Part shown: piece by piece, positions 18,682 through 28,774 of the stretch
How positions within the stretch are numbered: the stretch's first letter is position 1
Layout: every line of letters starts with the position of its first letter
Origin: Amoeboaphelidium occidentale
Taxonomy: Eukaryota > Aphelidiomycota > Aphelidea
NCBI GenBank assembly: GCA_023515795.1
Contig: JALGPX010000108.1
Location: 1 to 36,030, forward strand
Direction of reading: 5' to 3'
Length of the DNA: 36,030 bases
The notes under the pieces: generated by a model
Told to the model about the DNA's origin: nothing
Databases searched by the model: none
What the model saw: the letters and a program-made list of their open reading frames with translations, nothing else
Program-made: the position numbers and the translations under genes

Positions 18682-19231
18682 AGTTGTAACATCAGGACTC
18701 TAAAGTGATGTAAGACCGATATGTCAAATCTATGGATTATTCATTCAATCCCTTCTCTACTGACATTTACTCTTACGCTATTGTCGCACAATGCTGAAAC
18801 TTCGACATCTGAAGTCCGTATGGCATTTATATCTTCTATAGATGGCGTGCTATCGAATCAATGAAATATAAAATTAAAATCTTTAGTTCTCCCTGACCAC
18901 AGCAGAAAGATACCCAAGTTTCAGTAGGCAAGTCTGAGCCGACAAATCAGTAAGTGCAGTATAAAAGACGCAGCTCTGTTTATTCACAAACTGAAACGTT
19001 TCTGAAAACTATTTTGCATCGGAAGAATAATCAGCCTTTTTCTGCGCAACAACTGTCGCCGTAAAAATTATGCGATTAATTTTCTGAATGATACTTAATC
19101 GCGCACTAAAGTTTGCATTATTGTGGTCCCAAACGAAAAGATTTATCAAAAGATAAAACATGCCATGAAATATACGTTAAAAGCACAAATGGTTTAGTAA
19201 ACACTGCCAAAGATAACAATAATCGGAGATG
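18682..19231. other. Intergenic stretch with an orphan TATA box
   Basis: About 550 bases between the lectin promoter and the NTPase 3' end. A good plus-strand TATAAAAG lies at 18960-18967, yet no coding frame of note follows within 250 bases. I see no recognisable snRNA or tRNA motif. It may drive a non-coding RNA or mean nothing. Confidence 0.4.
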
Positions 19232-21700
19232 CTAAAATTTAATCCTTGAAACCGCTGAATCGTCTAATTCTCCTCCTAACTGCGACACGACGGACAACAA
19301 TTGCTCGGAATTTTCAATCCGTGCCACCTTACGATGCGCAATAATACTATCGGCTAATTCCTTTCGCTTTTGTTGAGTACCCCGAAACAACTGTTGGATG
19401 GAGGTGCTAAAGCTAGAATTCACATCGATAGCCATTGAACACCCAGGATGATCAAAAAACGAGCCATGGAAGCGCAAAGAGTCTGAATTTGACACAAAGA
19501 ATGTTCATTACGGGACTGGTTCCACACTGATACTGGAATAAATGCTCATCAGTCCAACAGTACTCTCCACCGTCTGCGAATTCAAAAATCTTGGCTTCTC
19601 GGGAATTTTCGCCATGAAACCGGAAAGCACCGAGCCGGTGACATCAGATCCCAGTCTCTTGCGTTGATCTAAAAGTAAAATGTGGCCAGAATTATCTGCG
19701 CGTTTCAGAGCAAAGAATATGTCCACTCCAGCCCCATCATCACCGTTTAGTACAACTTGCAAACACGAATCATCAACCCAGTCGACTGAAATGTAGCTCG
19801 CCTTGTTTCGCGTAATGAGTCGGGGCATATCAGGCCCATATTGTTCATTTGAGTGGAAAACTTTGGCCACTCTTATCTGGACTTGCGTCTTGAAAACAGG
19901 ATCATCTTCCCGAAACCGGGATCCTCGCAAAATATCGGACAGGGGAAGTACTGACTGACCCAGAACAAGAAATGAGTTCATCCTTACACAGTAAAAGTGA
20001 GCACCAAATGACTCCCACGATAACCAAGCAGGAACATTGTGTAAAGGGATTCCAACATTATCTGACATATCCTTCAACGAGGAAATCAATGCCACTTCGG
20101 ATTCACCAAGTGTTGCTCCTTCACTTAGTTGCCTATCCAAAACTTGAGAAACTAGATGAAATGGTACGATTACGCAACCATCATCTTGAATCAAGCACAT
20201 TCCGATGGACCCCATTTGGCTCCAATTCAAAGATCTCGCAGATTCCATAGTTGATTCCTTGAACGGACAGATAAGTATATTATTAACCGAAGTGTTTGTG
20301 AACGAGATTGCGAGAAGCTTGAGGAGATCAGATACGGACAATTGAGGAAACTGTAAGTACGAAAGAACCGCCATTCTTGCTGATCGTAGGCTATTCTCAA
20401 CCAGGTCAGCCAGTTTCATTTCTGATACTTTCTCTGCAAACTTAGTAAGAAGCCTTGGAACTCCACCCAAGAAGTAGACATTGTGTGCAAATGATTCGCT
20501 CGCAACAAAACCAGGATGAACATTAGAAATATAAGGTCCAATGGCCTCCATGGACTCACTATGATTCAAAAATCTGATGGGAACCCGCTTGGTGTTGGGG
20601 AAAGACGTACGAGCGATTCTAGTCTTGTTAAGGTCCGTCCCAGCCAGCATAGAGAAGAGCGTCAAACGAGAGTTCACAGGAACGCGAGAACAATTACACA
20701 AGGCACCGAGTAGCTTTTCCAAGTTGTCCAGATCAAGTTTTTGGTATTCATCAACCCCAACAAAAACAAGTATGTTGTCATTTGTTTTCTTACTCCAGTA
20801 CTCTTCGATTGTTTGCAATGCCATGTCCAACGTCATTAGTTTTCTGTTGGCTGGTGACTTATCACGCATCCAACTTTCATACGAATACTGAGCTTTGAAT
20901 AATGAATGGAGAACTCTCCAAGCAAACGAGCACTCGATCCCAAGACTCTCATCCACCCATCCGTAAGCGTTTCCGTCGTTGCCGAACGAGATTATTGATG
21001 AAAGGCGCTTTCCAGGAATACGAGTTATACCCAAAACAGTCGATGCACATTCTTTTAACAGTCGAGTCTTTCCAAGGCCAGGAACACCAGTACAAATCGG
21101 TATCGGTCGCTGATTTCGATCATCAGAGCGACGATTTTGGAAAACAGTAGAAAAGCAATCAGCGATGAATTTGAGTGATTCATCTCTGCCAGCCAAGGGA
21201 AATTGTATCGGATCATTTGCGTTAATTTCTTGTTGACTCAACACTTCGTTTCCTGTTAACTCCGAAGAAGAACTGGTTGGCGAGCCAGTAAGCCAGTCGG
21301 AGAGTCCAGCAGGTGTCATCAATATAGTTGCAGGATTACTGAACCGCGAATGAACCCGCAACATGTCTGCTGCACCGCCTACCACACTGTTAGTCGTCAC
21401 ATCAACATAAGAATACTGCTTACCCTCATGCTGATTAAGGCTGGAAGTAAGTTTTGTCTTCTCCTTCATCAATAGGTCCTTCTCTTTTCGACGGTCAGCG
21501 AGTTCAGCATTGGCATAATCAAGAAGGCTTTGCAAGTTTGCACGAAGATCAGCTGGCTCTTTCTCCGCGATAGCCCTCTTCAACTGCTCCTTGTATTCTT
21601 TTGCTTCTTTACTCAACACTGTTATCTCTTGCTCAATGGCTTCTAACTTCGCAATATCTTGTTGCGTTTGATCCATGCTTTCGTCGTAGCAGAAAAACAA
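19232..21700 (-). CDS. Large P-loop NTPase of Crinkler-RHS type
   Basis: Exon 19534-21700 and exon 19232-19482, joined by a 51-bp intron, give about 805 residues. Residues 10-90 form a coiled coil (KLEAIEQEITVLSKEAKEYK and onward). The NTPase core follows at about 170-450: GVPGLGKTRLLKE (Walker A), ILVFVGVDEYQKL (Walker B), and FLGGVPRLLTKF, the GG.PR motif typical of Crinkler (CRN) and retrotransposon-hot-spot (RHS) NTPases. The C-terminal part has GAGVDIFFAL followed by HILLLDQRKR, like the D...QxK core of the PD-(D/E)XK nuclease fold usual in this class. CRN-RHS proteins are known from oomycetes, chytrids, Rhizophagus and trypanosomes. The usual ubiquitin-like header and the secretion motif are not seen; there is no signal peptide. 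Start may be ATG 21700 or 21676. Family assignment is inference from motif order. Confidence 0.7.
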
Positions 21701-22507
21701 TTGCTGAAGTTGGGTTCAACAAAATGTAGGAACCAATCACTAACGACAGACGCTTCACCACGCATTAAATGTGCTCATCATTGGTACACGAGGCCCGGCG
21801 GAAGTTTTAAATAGCGAGCACAGACGGAATTAGACTGTTAGATGCAGAGTTGTTACCAGGCGACGAATCGATATTGTAACGGGGCAAAATTATCACGCGC
21901 AGAGAGACTTTCTGTGGCCATGTAGATACTCTGTAAGCTCATCCTGAAAATATCTGACATCTGTTGTGTTAATTAAAGCTGAGCTCAGGAATATTTTCTC
22001 GTAACGAAAAGAGGGTGATATTTCGTAGAGCTATCATGACTGTTGGAATTAGGCTATGTTAGACGCCCTCATGACCAGGAACATGATGCAATTAATCAGA
22101 GTTTATTACTGATGTAAGACTGTAGATCACATGTAATCAGTAGAATCAGAGTGATACAGAGATTGTTGGTTGTTATTGAATGGTTACCACCATAAATTCT
22201 CAACATCGATTCGTCTTTGAAAGTTTCATCTTGTAAGGTCAAAGGTAAAAAGTGAAATGTACTTGTATCTTTGCACCTGTGCACCTTTCTTGTTTGGCAC
22301 ATACGTGTTTGACCTTAACGTGCTTGACATTTCTGAAGACACATTTTGCGGGACGTTTTACCTTCTAATTTATATTGGTCCCAAATACAAACGCCTGTAT
22401 TTCATGAGGGTTTAGACTAGTTAAAGTCTTACGCGTTGTCAAGGCGATCAGAGTTGCACACAAAGTCGTTTTAAAAACACACAGTATCTATTAATTCTTC
22501 CTCAGTT
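21701..22507. other. Long intergenic region, no gene supported
   Basis: About 800 bases between the NTPase start and the forkhead 3' end. It holds a minus-strand frame of 68 codons (22096-22302) without protein-like composition, which I do not call. The 14-mer GCGTTGTCAAGGCG at 22433-22446 is shared with the lectin promoter region. Otherwise nothing seen. Confidence 0.5.
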
Positions 22508-24194
22508 TCATTCTTCTTTGTTCAACATCTGAGAGGGTTGTGGTTGCTTTTGATGTTGTTGTTGAAACGATTCCAAATCTTGCTTTTGTGAATAATACAT
22601 TTCTTCATTTGCAATCTGAACTGGAGGAAGGACACTAGAATATACACCTTGATTGTTCACATCTTGGGCATTTGTTGGATATATCACAGGATAAAATGAA
22701 GAGTGTGAGCCTTGTTGCAGAAGTTCGTGGGTGTTCATTTTACTTTGACCAGTTGCAAGTGAACTGATTCCTTGCAATAATTCAGCATTAGGAGACGGAG
22801 AAACAATAGGAACGGACACACATAGGGCACATGTACAATTAGGATCATTAGTATGTTCTTGAGAAGCAACACCCCCAAGATATTCACCAGGAAACCCAGG
22901 AGGAAAGCTGTACTTCATTTGAGGATACCCTTGCATTTGTTCATTAGGACCATTACCAGATAAATATTCTTGTGGCAACATGTATTGCTGATAAGGAGCA
23001 GAAGAGTTTGATCCACCATAAAAAAGAGGAATAGGCTGACCAGCAGCTTGAGAACCAGGCACACCGTATGGCATTGAATACATAGGATAAGAAGCATACT
23101 GAGCCATACCAGACTGCACACCACTTCCACTACCCATTTGACCACCAGAAGGAGCTGGACCAGAGAACATGATCATATTCTTCCTGTCAATATCATGACC
23201 AATGTACCCAACATTACTTCCATCATCACCATCTTGTTGCTTGTACATTGACGGAAGAGACTTAGACTTCTCTGGAATGTAAGTGTAAACTAAACGATCA
23301 CCACCACCGTAGTAATCATCCTGGCCTTCACCTCCAGACATGAAACCCTGGCTCCCAGCGCCTTGTAGATCATTAGTGGATAGAGATTTCTTAGATCGTG
23401 ACTTTGCACTCTTTCTGTACTCAGAACTTCTAATTTTCCCAGTAAAAACGCCATCTTGGAACTCGTGCTCGTGGTCAGGATGAATAATCCAGTAGGAACC
23501 AAGACCTTTGCCTAAACCAGAAGAATAAGAAACCTGTTTAAACCAGAAAAGAACAAAACACAAACCTTTCCCTGTAGCTTCGTTCGTTTCCCTTGGCAAC
23601 TTCATAAAGGCCTTGTTAATGGTCAAATTATGACGTATGGAATTCTACAAAGGATGAGCAACTTGACGCTGAACAGTGGAAGCGAACCTGCCAGCCTGGG
23701 TTCTGTAGTCTGTAATGATCGGGGTAATTCTCAGTAATCCATGCGTAAATTGTTCCTAAGCGGGCCTTCTTTCCTTCCTGGCTCAGAATAGCCTGTCCGA
23801 TTAAAGAGGCCAATGATAATTTCTGTCTGTCTTTGGCTGGTATTGTCCTAGCGAAACCGTTTGCGCCTGCCATGCCGCCACCTGCGCCCATTCCTGCCAA
23901 TGAAGTAACACCCGGAAGTAACCCAACTCCGCTAACACCAGAGGCTGAAGTTGTGCTGTTCATAAAACCAGAACTCTGATAAATTCCTGTGGCAGCTGCT
24001 GAGGTATTCGCTTGATACTGAAGACCAGTAGAGCCATTGCCACTTGAGTCCAACAGTAACAGATTGTTGCTGGCTGCGACCTGTTGAGCTGAAGGGTACT
24101 GCTGCTGCTGCTGATGTTGTTGCTGCTGCTGTTGAAGTATTTGAATTATGGCCTCGTGGTTCGGACCGTCTGTTAAATCGTTCTGGCTCAACAT
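22508..24194 (-). CDS. Forkhead-box transcription factor
   Basis: Three exons, 23688-24194, 23566-23644 and 22508-23511, with introns of 43 and 54 bp, give 529 residues. The forkhead domain at about 120-215 is split by both introns: LSLASLIGQAILSQEGKKAR, TIYAWITENYPDHYR, WQNSIRHNLTINKAFMKLPR, GKGLGSYWIIHPDHEHEF. The recognition helix NSIRHNLTIN has the expected Asn and His. The first position of the domain lacks the usual KPPYSY; RQKLSLAS stands in its place. N-terminal glutamine tract encoded by mixed CAA/CAG at 24103-24140. The C-terminal part is disordered, rich in G, Q, P, S and Y. It is not specifically like one named Fox class; fungal Fkh/Sep1-type roles in cell-cycle transcription are possible. 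Confidence 0.9.
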
Positions 24195-24609
24195 GATCGA
24201 TTTTGGATAAGAGAGAAAAGAATCAGAACAGGAAACAGAATTAAACGAATTTAAAGTAACCGGAATTTCGTTTAAAGACTTTCGGTTAAATCGGAAAACA
24301 ATGCGCCCTGTAGAAGCTGAAACAACAGCAACAACAACTGCAGGTGTTGCAGCGCGGCGTCATTTTTTGTGGGCTGCGAGCGAGACGTTGCTGTTTGTTG
24401 TGATCATCGCTTCCCTTTCTGATCGCTCGCAGGGTTATGAAGTTAGAACACCCTTAAAAGTATTAAGAGTCAAGTTTGAGTTTGTTTTTTATTGTTTTAT
24501 GTTCATAAAGAAAGAATTAAGAACGATAATAATCAGAGAAAGAATCTAGTCTTTTAGTGTATTGTGTGTGTGCTTTTTAGTGTACGTGTTTCTTTGGGTA
24601 GTAGTTGAT
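24195..24609. other. Divergent upstream region of the forkhead gene
   Basis: About 415 bases. An ATG-led plus-strand frame, 24301-24549 (82 codons), contains a hydrophobic stretch (LLFVVIIASL) but then becomes low-complexity K/F/I-rich and I do not call it a gene. The rest is AT-rich, with long T and GT tracts near 24550-24600. Confidence 0.4.
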
Positions 24610-26796
24610 TTAATAGTCGTCACTGTGAGTATCCTTTTCCAGAAGAACGACAAATACTGTAACATCATCGTATCGGATAAATCCCCTTGCGTATAATCCA
24701 TTCTCATTGTCTATCATTTCTCTATCAGCCAAACTGTGTGCTAATGCTCCCAGTTTTTGTAGTTTTAATTGTGTTTCATCTTCATCTTGACTCTGCTGCA
24801 GTAAGCTCATGTCTAATTCTGATGATGATACTAAATCGTCGCTAGGTCCAAGTGTCTTTGAAGAATCCATGTCACTAGCTAAAGAACTTGAAGCTGTGTT
24901 GAAATTGCCAAACAGAAAGTTCTTTGCGTCATAGTCTGCTAAGACTTCTGATGCATGATCACTAATAAGATTGTTCTGAATCTGACTATTCTGAGAAACC
25001 ATATGATCCCATAAACCATCAGTTGCCATAACCATGAGATAAGACTCTGCATCCAATTTCAATTTAATGAATTCAACATCAGGACAAGCTGTGATCAGAG
25101 GAGGATCATACTTGAAGAACAAGTCACCAGCAGTACCAGTAAGATTCAATGTTGTACAAGATGGAAAGTTAAGTTCGGATATTTTCCATCCAACTGGGCG
25201 CCCGATTCTGCATCTGCTCAATCTAGAGAACTTGGACTCGTCAACAGAGAAGCGTGTTTCAGCGAATGATCTTGGCCAAGAACTTGTAACATTGCAAATA
25301 TTCATTGTATCAACATTCTGATCAAATAAATCATGCACTCTGTGTGTTTCTCCATTCAGAATGAAACGACCGCCATTCTGATGGATTCTTGTTGCATTTC
25401 TGATATGAGAAGTGTTGTGATCTTCAGATGCAAAATAAGGGAACCAACGATTCTGATAACGAGCAGCATAAGCTCCGATATTCTCTAGTATTCTGAAATC
25501 TTGCTCTGTTTTGATTTGTGGGGCAGAACATGGAATTGCTGCTTGTTGTTGCTTGTTCATATTCTGTTTCATCAATAAAGATCTGGAATCACCAACGTTT
25601 GCGTTAATCAAGAAACCACCATAAATTAAATTCACGACAAGAGTGCAGCCATCATCGGAAGGTTTCAACTTCTTGTAACGAGGCTCAAACGGATTCCCAT
25701 TCTCTCTGAGTGCCATCTGTAGCCAATCTTTGAACTGAGACAATTTTCTCTGGCAATAATCTTCGTCGAAATCCAAGAAAATCCTCTGAACCTTCTCCCT
25801 GAATTCTTGTTGTTGTTCTGGTATAGAGAAATCCCATGCTTTGCTATGAACCAAAGCAATAACAGCAAATGGAATCTTTGCAATAGCTTCCTGAGCACAA
25901 GCATGTCCGCCTAAACAAAAGGTTAATAACATTCTTAACAATAAGCTAAACTTACCATGACCATCAGCAATCATGAACAATTGAAATGGCTTGCCTGTAA
26001 TCGCATGAATGTGATTTGGACAATCATTGAATGATGGATAATGCATATCTTCCATTTCTGCGTGTATATCAACTCTTCTCTGGCGTGTGTACTCATCGGA
26101 ATATTTGTAGCCTTTCTGTGTAGCCAAAGACCAAGCATATGAATACTTCACATCCTTCTTCTCATTCAAAGCACTTACAAGCTTTTGTGATTCCACTTGG
26201 GAGAAGAGCGGCTGAGAAGGCATTAAATCCTGTGAGACAAATTGTGTCTGACTTGCGACTAATTCTTCATCAGATTTAGTCTTTTGATGATTGTCGTGAT
26301 CGACAGACTGACTCTGAGACAGAACCAACAATTCTTCCGTGATCTGCTGCTCGAAAACACTCTCAAATGTCTCACTCTTTTGCGATCTCTGCTGCACCGT
26401 ATTCAGAATCGACACACCACGAGGAGGCAAATTTAAAACAAAAGGATCCTGTTCATTGTGCGCTGGAATATCAGCTTCACTGTGATACTTTTGCAGGGGC
26501 GATGATGGCGCAGAGTGAAATATCAAATCATCATTAGCGTCCCCAACTGCATCAGCCAAAACTTCGTTCCTCAAAGAGCTGCTTCCAATTAAGTTTGAAG
26601 TACTTCGAAATCCAATTGGGCTTGAGACAATTTTCTTCATTATCGATGCAACCAAAGAAGAGCTCTTTGTCCCTGCAGCAGCACCTGAAGTTCCAGCAGC
26701 CTTCTGGTGGCGATCATCATCATCAGCTTGATTCTTATCAGAACTCGGGGAGTAATGAAACAGGTCACTTTCTGACTTGGATGTAATCGTTGGCAT
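24610..26796 (-). CDS. PP2C/PPM protein phosphatase with SQ/TQ-rich N-terminus
   Basis: Two exons, 25956-26796 and 24610-25910, with a 45-bp intron inside the first metal-binding motif, encode 713 residues. PPM motifs in order: MIADGHGGHACAQ (metal Asp and Gly), GGFLINANVGDSRSLL, MVMATDGLWDHM (metal Asp), and YDDVTVFVVLL near the end. These phosphatases are Mg/Mn-dependent Ser/Thr phosphatases. The catalytic domain is interrupted by long loops. The N-terminal ~200 residues are disordered, and residues 130-210 hold about nine SQ or TQ pairs (LSQSQS, ASQTQF, VSQD, PSQP, FSQV), a cluster like targets of ATM/ATR-type kinases. No mitochondrial presequence is obvious. Substrate unknown. Confidence 0.85.
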   Translation of the reverse strand: MPTITSKSESDLFHYSPSSDKNQADDDDRHQKAAGTSGAAAGTKSSSLVASIMKKIVSSPIGFRSTSNLIGSSSLRNEVLADAVGDANDDLIFHSAPSSPLQKYHSEADIPAHNEQDPFVLNLPPRGVSILNTVQQRSQKSETFESVFEQQITEELLVLSQSQSVDHDNHQKTKSDEELVASQTQFVSQDLMPSQPLFSQVESQKLVSALNEKKDVKYSYAWSLATQKGYKYSDEYTRQRRVDIHAEMEDMHYPSFNDCPNHIHAITGKPFQLFMIADGHGKFSLLLRMLLTFCLGGHACAQEAIAKIPFAVIALVHSKAWDFSIPEQQQEFREKVQRIFLDFDEDYCQRKLSQFKDWLQMALRENGNPFEPRYKKLKPSDDGCTLVVNLIYGGFLINANVGDSRSLLMKQNMNKQQQAAIPCSAPQIKTEQDFRILENIGAYAARYQNRWFPYFASEDHNTSHIRNATRIHQNGGRFILNGETHRVHDLFDQNVDTMNICNVTSSWPRSFAETRFSVDESKFSRLSRCRIGRPVGWKISELNFPSCTTLNLTGTAGDLFFKYDPPLITACPDVEFIKLKLDAESYLMVMATDGLWDHMVSQNSQIQNNLISDHASEVLADYDAKNFLFGNFNTASSSLASDMDSSKTLGPSDDLVSSSELDMSLLQQSQDEDETQLKLQKLGALAHSLADREMIDNENGLYARGFIRYDDVTVFVVLLEKDTHSDDY

Positions 26797-27238
26797 TTGT
26801 AAAAGTAAAAGAATGAATAAAGAGAAGTTATAAAACAGACTAATGTGATGCTTTAAAGAAAAGAATGAAGGAACAATTTGAAACCAAACTTGGGATTGTT
26901 TGAATGGAACAGTCCTGATTGGATGCCCTTCCTAGCCATTAACGTAAAGATGCTAAATTCTAAATGATAATGGCAGAATTACGATTGGGCCATGTTAAAG
27001 TTGATGAACCAATTAGGGGCATAGCTCAGATGATCTCAACTTAGCGTGTCTCTATCGCAAAAGCTAGAGATATGCCAAATTAGGGTTACAACTGATACTT
27101 CAATGGTTCATGATATCAAAGAACAAAGAGGGCCTAGACCCTTACGGAACACATAAACTACTTAGCCTCAATGCCCTCAAATGTCATCAGATTTCGCTTT
27201 TATTTTCAACCTTCATAATCTCCTCAGTTCCTCTCGAT
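26797..27238. other. Intergenic region with a tRNA-like fold
   Basis: About 440 bases. Bases 27018-27076 can pair GGCATA with TATGCC, and an inner TCTCTA (27049-27054) with TAGAGA (27065-27070) directly beside the outer stem, as T-arm and acceptor stack in a tRNA. The 5' side reads ATAGCTCAGATGA, like box A, but there is no proper D stem, anticodon arm or box B. Flanking CCAATTAGGGG and CCAAATTAGGG resemble each other. No gene called. Confidence 0.3.
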
Positions 27239-27487
27239 TCACTTGTGCAAATCCTCAATTTCTCCCAGAGCTGGGAATTCCATTTCAGCCAGGGCCAAAG
27301 CTTCCTTCTTTTCCAGTCTCTCCTTTTCAATTAAGCTCATAACAAAGTTTCTTCTTTCGACCTTTGGAGCAGCGTAGAAGCGCCAGTAGAGATCAGCAAG
27401 GACCATTCCAGTGACAATCGACAAGCCCAAGTGGACCATGACTCTCTTGCGGTAAGGATGGTAAATTTTTGGTATAACTGCAGACAT
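27239..27487 (-). CDS. COX9: Cytochrome c oxidase small subunit, Cox9/COX7a-like
   Basis: Single exon, 82 residues. A short basic N-terminus (IPKIYHPYRKRVM), one membrane helix (LGLSIVTGMVLADLYWRFY), and a helical charged C-terminus (RRNFVMSLIEKERLEKKEAL). Fungal Cox9, the counterpart of animal COX6C, has just this build, with a Y-W-x-x-x motif at the end of the helix and an R..FY/F..L..E.. tail. It would sit in complex IV in the mitochondrial inner membrane. Small size limits certainty. Confidence 0.65.
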   Translation of the reverse strand: MSAVIPKIYHPYRKRVMVHLGLSIVTGMVLADLYWRFYAAPKVERRNFVMSLIEKERLEKKEALALAEMEFPALGEIEDLHK

Positions 27488-27612
27488 TTCTCCTTAAAAG
27501 ACTCTGAAGAAGAAAAAACAATTGAAAATTTTTCTATGGAGTCGAAAAGTCGTCGCTGTCGATCGCTCGCTTGTGTCAAATTGGCAACTTTATTTCTTCC
27601 GTTTCAGACCAT

Positions 27613-28664
27613 TTACAACAATAAACGGAAGGGATATCCACCATTCTTCACTTTGAAAACATTAATCAACATTGAATACACCAGAAGAAGTCCTAATAAT
27701 CCAGCATATGCTGCGATTCTTTGTGTGTTTGGGTCCTTGATTGCAGGCACACGCTTGGCCAACATCACTACTATTCCAGCAAGAGTAGCATATAGCCCGG
27801 CAACAATTTGCGTCTCAATAGAATACTGATTCTGGAATTCGCCTCTGATGACTTCCAGTTTGCCCTTATCATTAACTCCAGAGTATGGAGTGTGTCTGAT
27901 CTGATTGTACATGAAACCAGCACACATGTTCACAATAAAGAACAGTGTTAGTACAGACCATAACAGCGAGCTCCTAAACAAAAAGCTGAGTCTATCATAC
28001 GCCAATTTCACAGTGACCAAAGCAAAAGCAGCCAATACCAAATTGAAGACAAGTTTCTGGTAGTTCAATGGTCTCTTGAAACGTAAATCGATCTTAGCAA
28101 CCTTCTTGACCCATTCAGCAAGATCTTCGGCAGTTATACTTTAAAGGAAAAATAATTAGTCGGCAATCTAAAAATAGATTTGTTACTCTTGAATGTCCCA
28201 TCGGTCTGGCGTTGCTTTGCTTCCTTCGCCATCAGTTGGGCCAAAATGCATCACAATTGGCGCAGATTTCAAGCCCATACTCAAAAAAGCATCCCTCCCA
28301 TTCATAAAATCCAAAGAGCAGAAGAATAGTTTCTTTCCTTCTTCAGACTGACGACCGACTTTGTTGTGAAAGTCTGCTGCGACGAAATCGAATTCCGGTT
28401 TTAACTTCCAGCACGGCTCGCAACCAACAGAGCTGTCCAGGGCAGTGAACATAACAACCATAGAATAATTCCTGGGTTCTTCCGTGTACAATTTGAAAGC
28501 CTGGCTGTCCAGCTGCAGCACGGAACCGTCTTTGCTCAATTGCTTCTGTAATTTATCCATTTTATAATTCAAGGAATACTAAATATAACGTGAGGAGTTA
28601 ATTAAAGAGGAACCTCCGAAGACAGGGCGACCAGGGCTGAGAGGATTGTCACAAGTCTGAGCAT
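27613..28664 (-). CDS. OST3: Ost3/Ost6 (TUSC3/MagT1) subunit of oligosaccharyltransferase
   Basis: Three exons, 28614-28664, 28187-28578 and 27613-28138, with introns of 35 and 48 bp, sum to 322 residues. Signal peptide MLRLVTILSALVALSS. A luminal thioredoxin-like domain follows at about 20-170 with the redox pair GCEPCWKLKPEF (CxxC) and APIVMHFGP. Then four hydrophobic helices (LVFNLVLAAFALV, LLWSVLTLFFIVNMCAG, IVAGLYATLAGIVVML, IAAYAGLLGLLLVYSM), separated by GFMYNQIRHTPY, which is conserved in this family. The subunit forms mixed disulfides with nascent chains in the ER so that more sites are N-glycosylated. The central exon alone looks like a start at MNYKMDK, but the first exon supplies the needed signal peptide. 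Confidence 0.9.
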
Positions 28665-28774
28665 TCTTGTGTCGCTTCGATTGTTCTTAAGAAAATCCCA
28701 AGCGAGCTGTTTCAGCTTGGAATTGTCAAAGATTTTTTATAAAACAGGTGAAATAGAGAATATATTTTTACAGT

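Noticed and set aside
18960-19100. Possible snRNA or tRNA gene after the TATA sequence
   Set aside because: No U6 core, box A/box B or snRNA signature was found.
22096-22302. 68-codon minus-strand frame in the long intergenic region
   Set aside because: AT-rich, no domain or protein-like pattern, and ends in L/I/T-rich sequence typical of chance frames.
24103-24140. CAG/CAA microsatellite as a separate repeat feature
   Set aside because: It is the glutamine tract of the forkhead protein and is described there.
24301-24549. 82-codon plus-strand frame with a hydrophobic stretch upstream of the forkhead gene
   Set aside because: The second half is low-complexity K/F/I-rich and there is no gene-like context; it lies in the promoter of the divergent forkhead gene.
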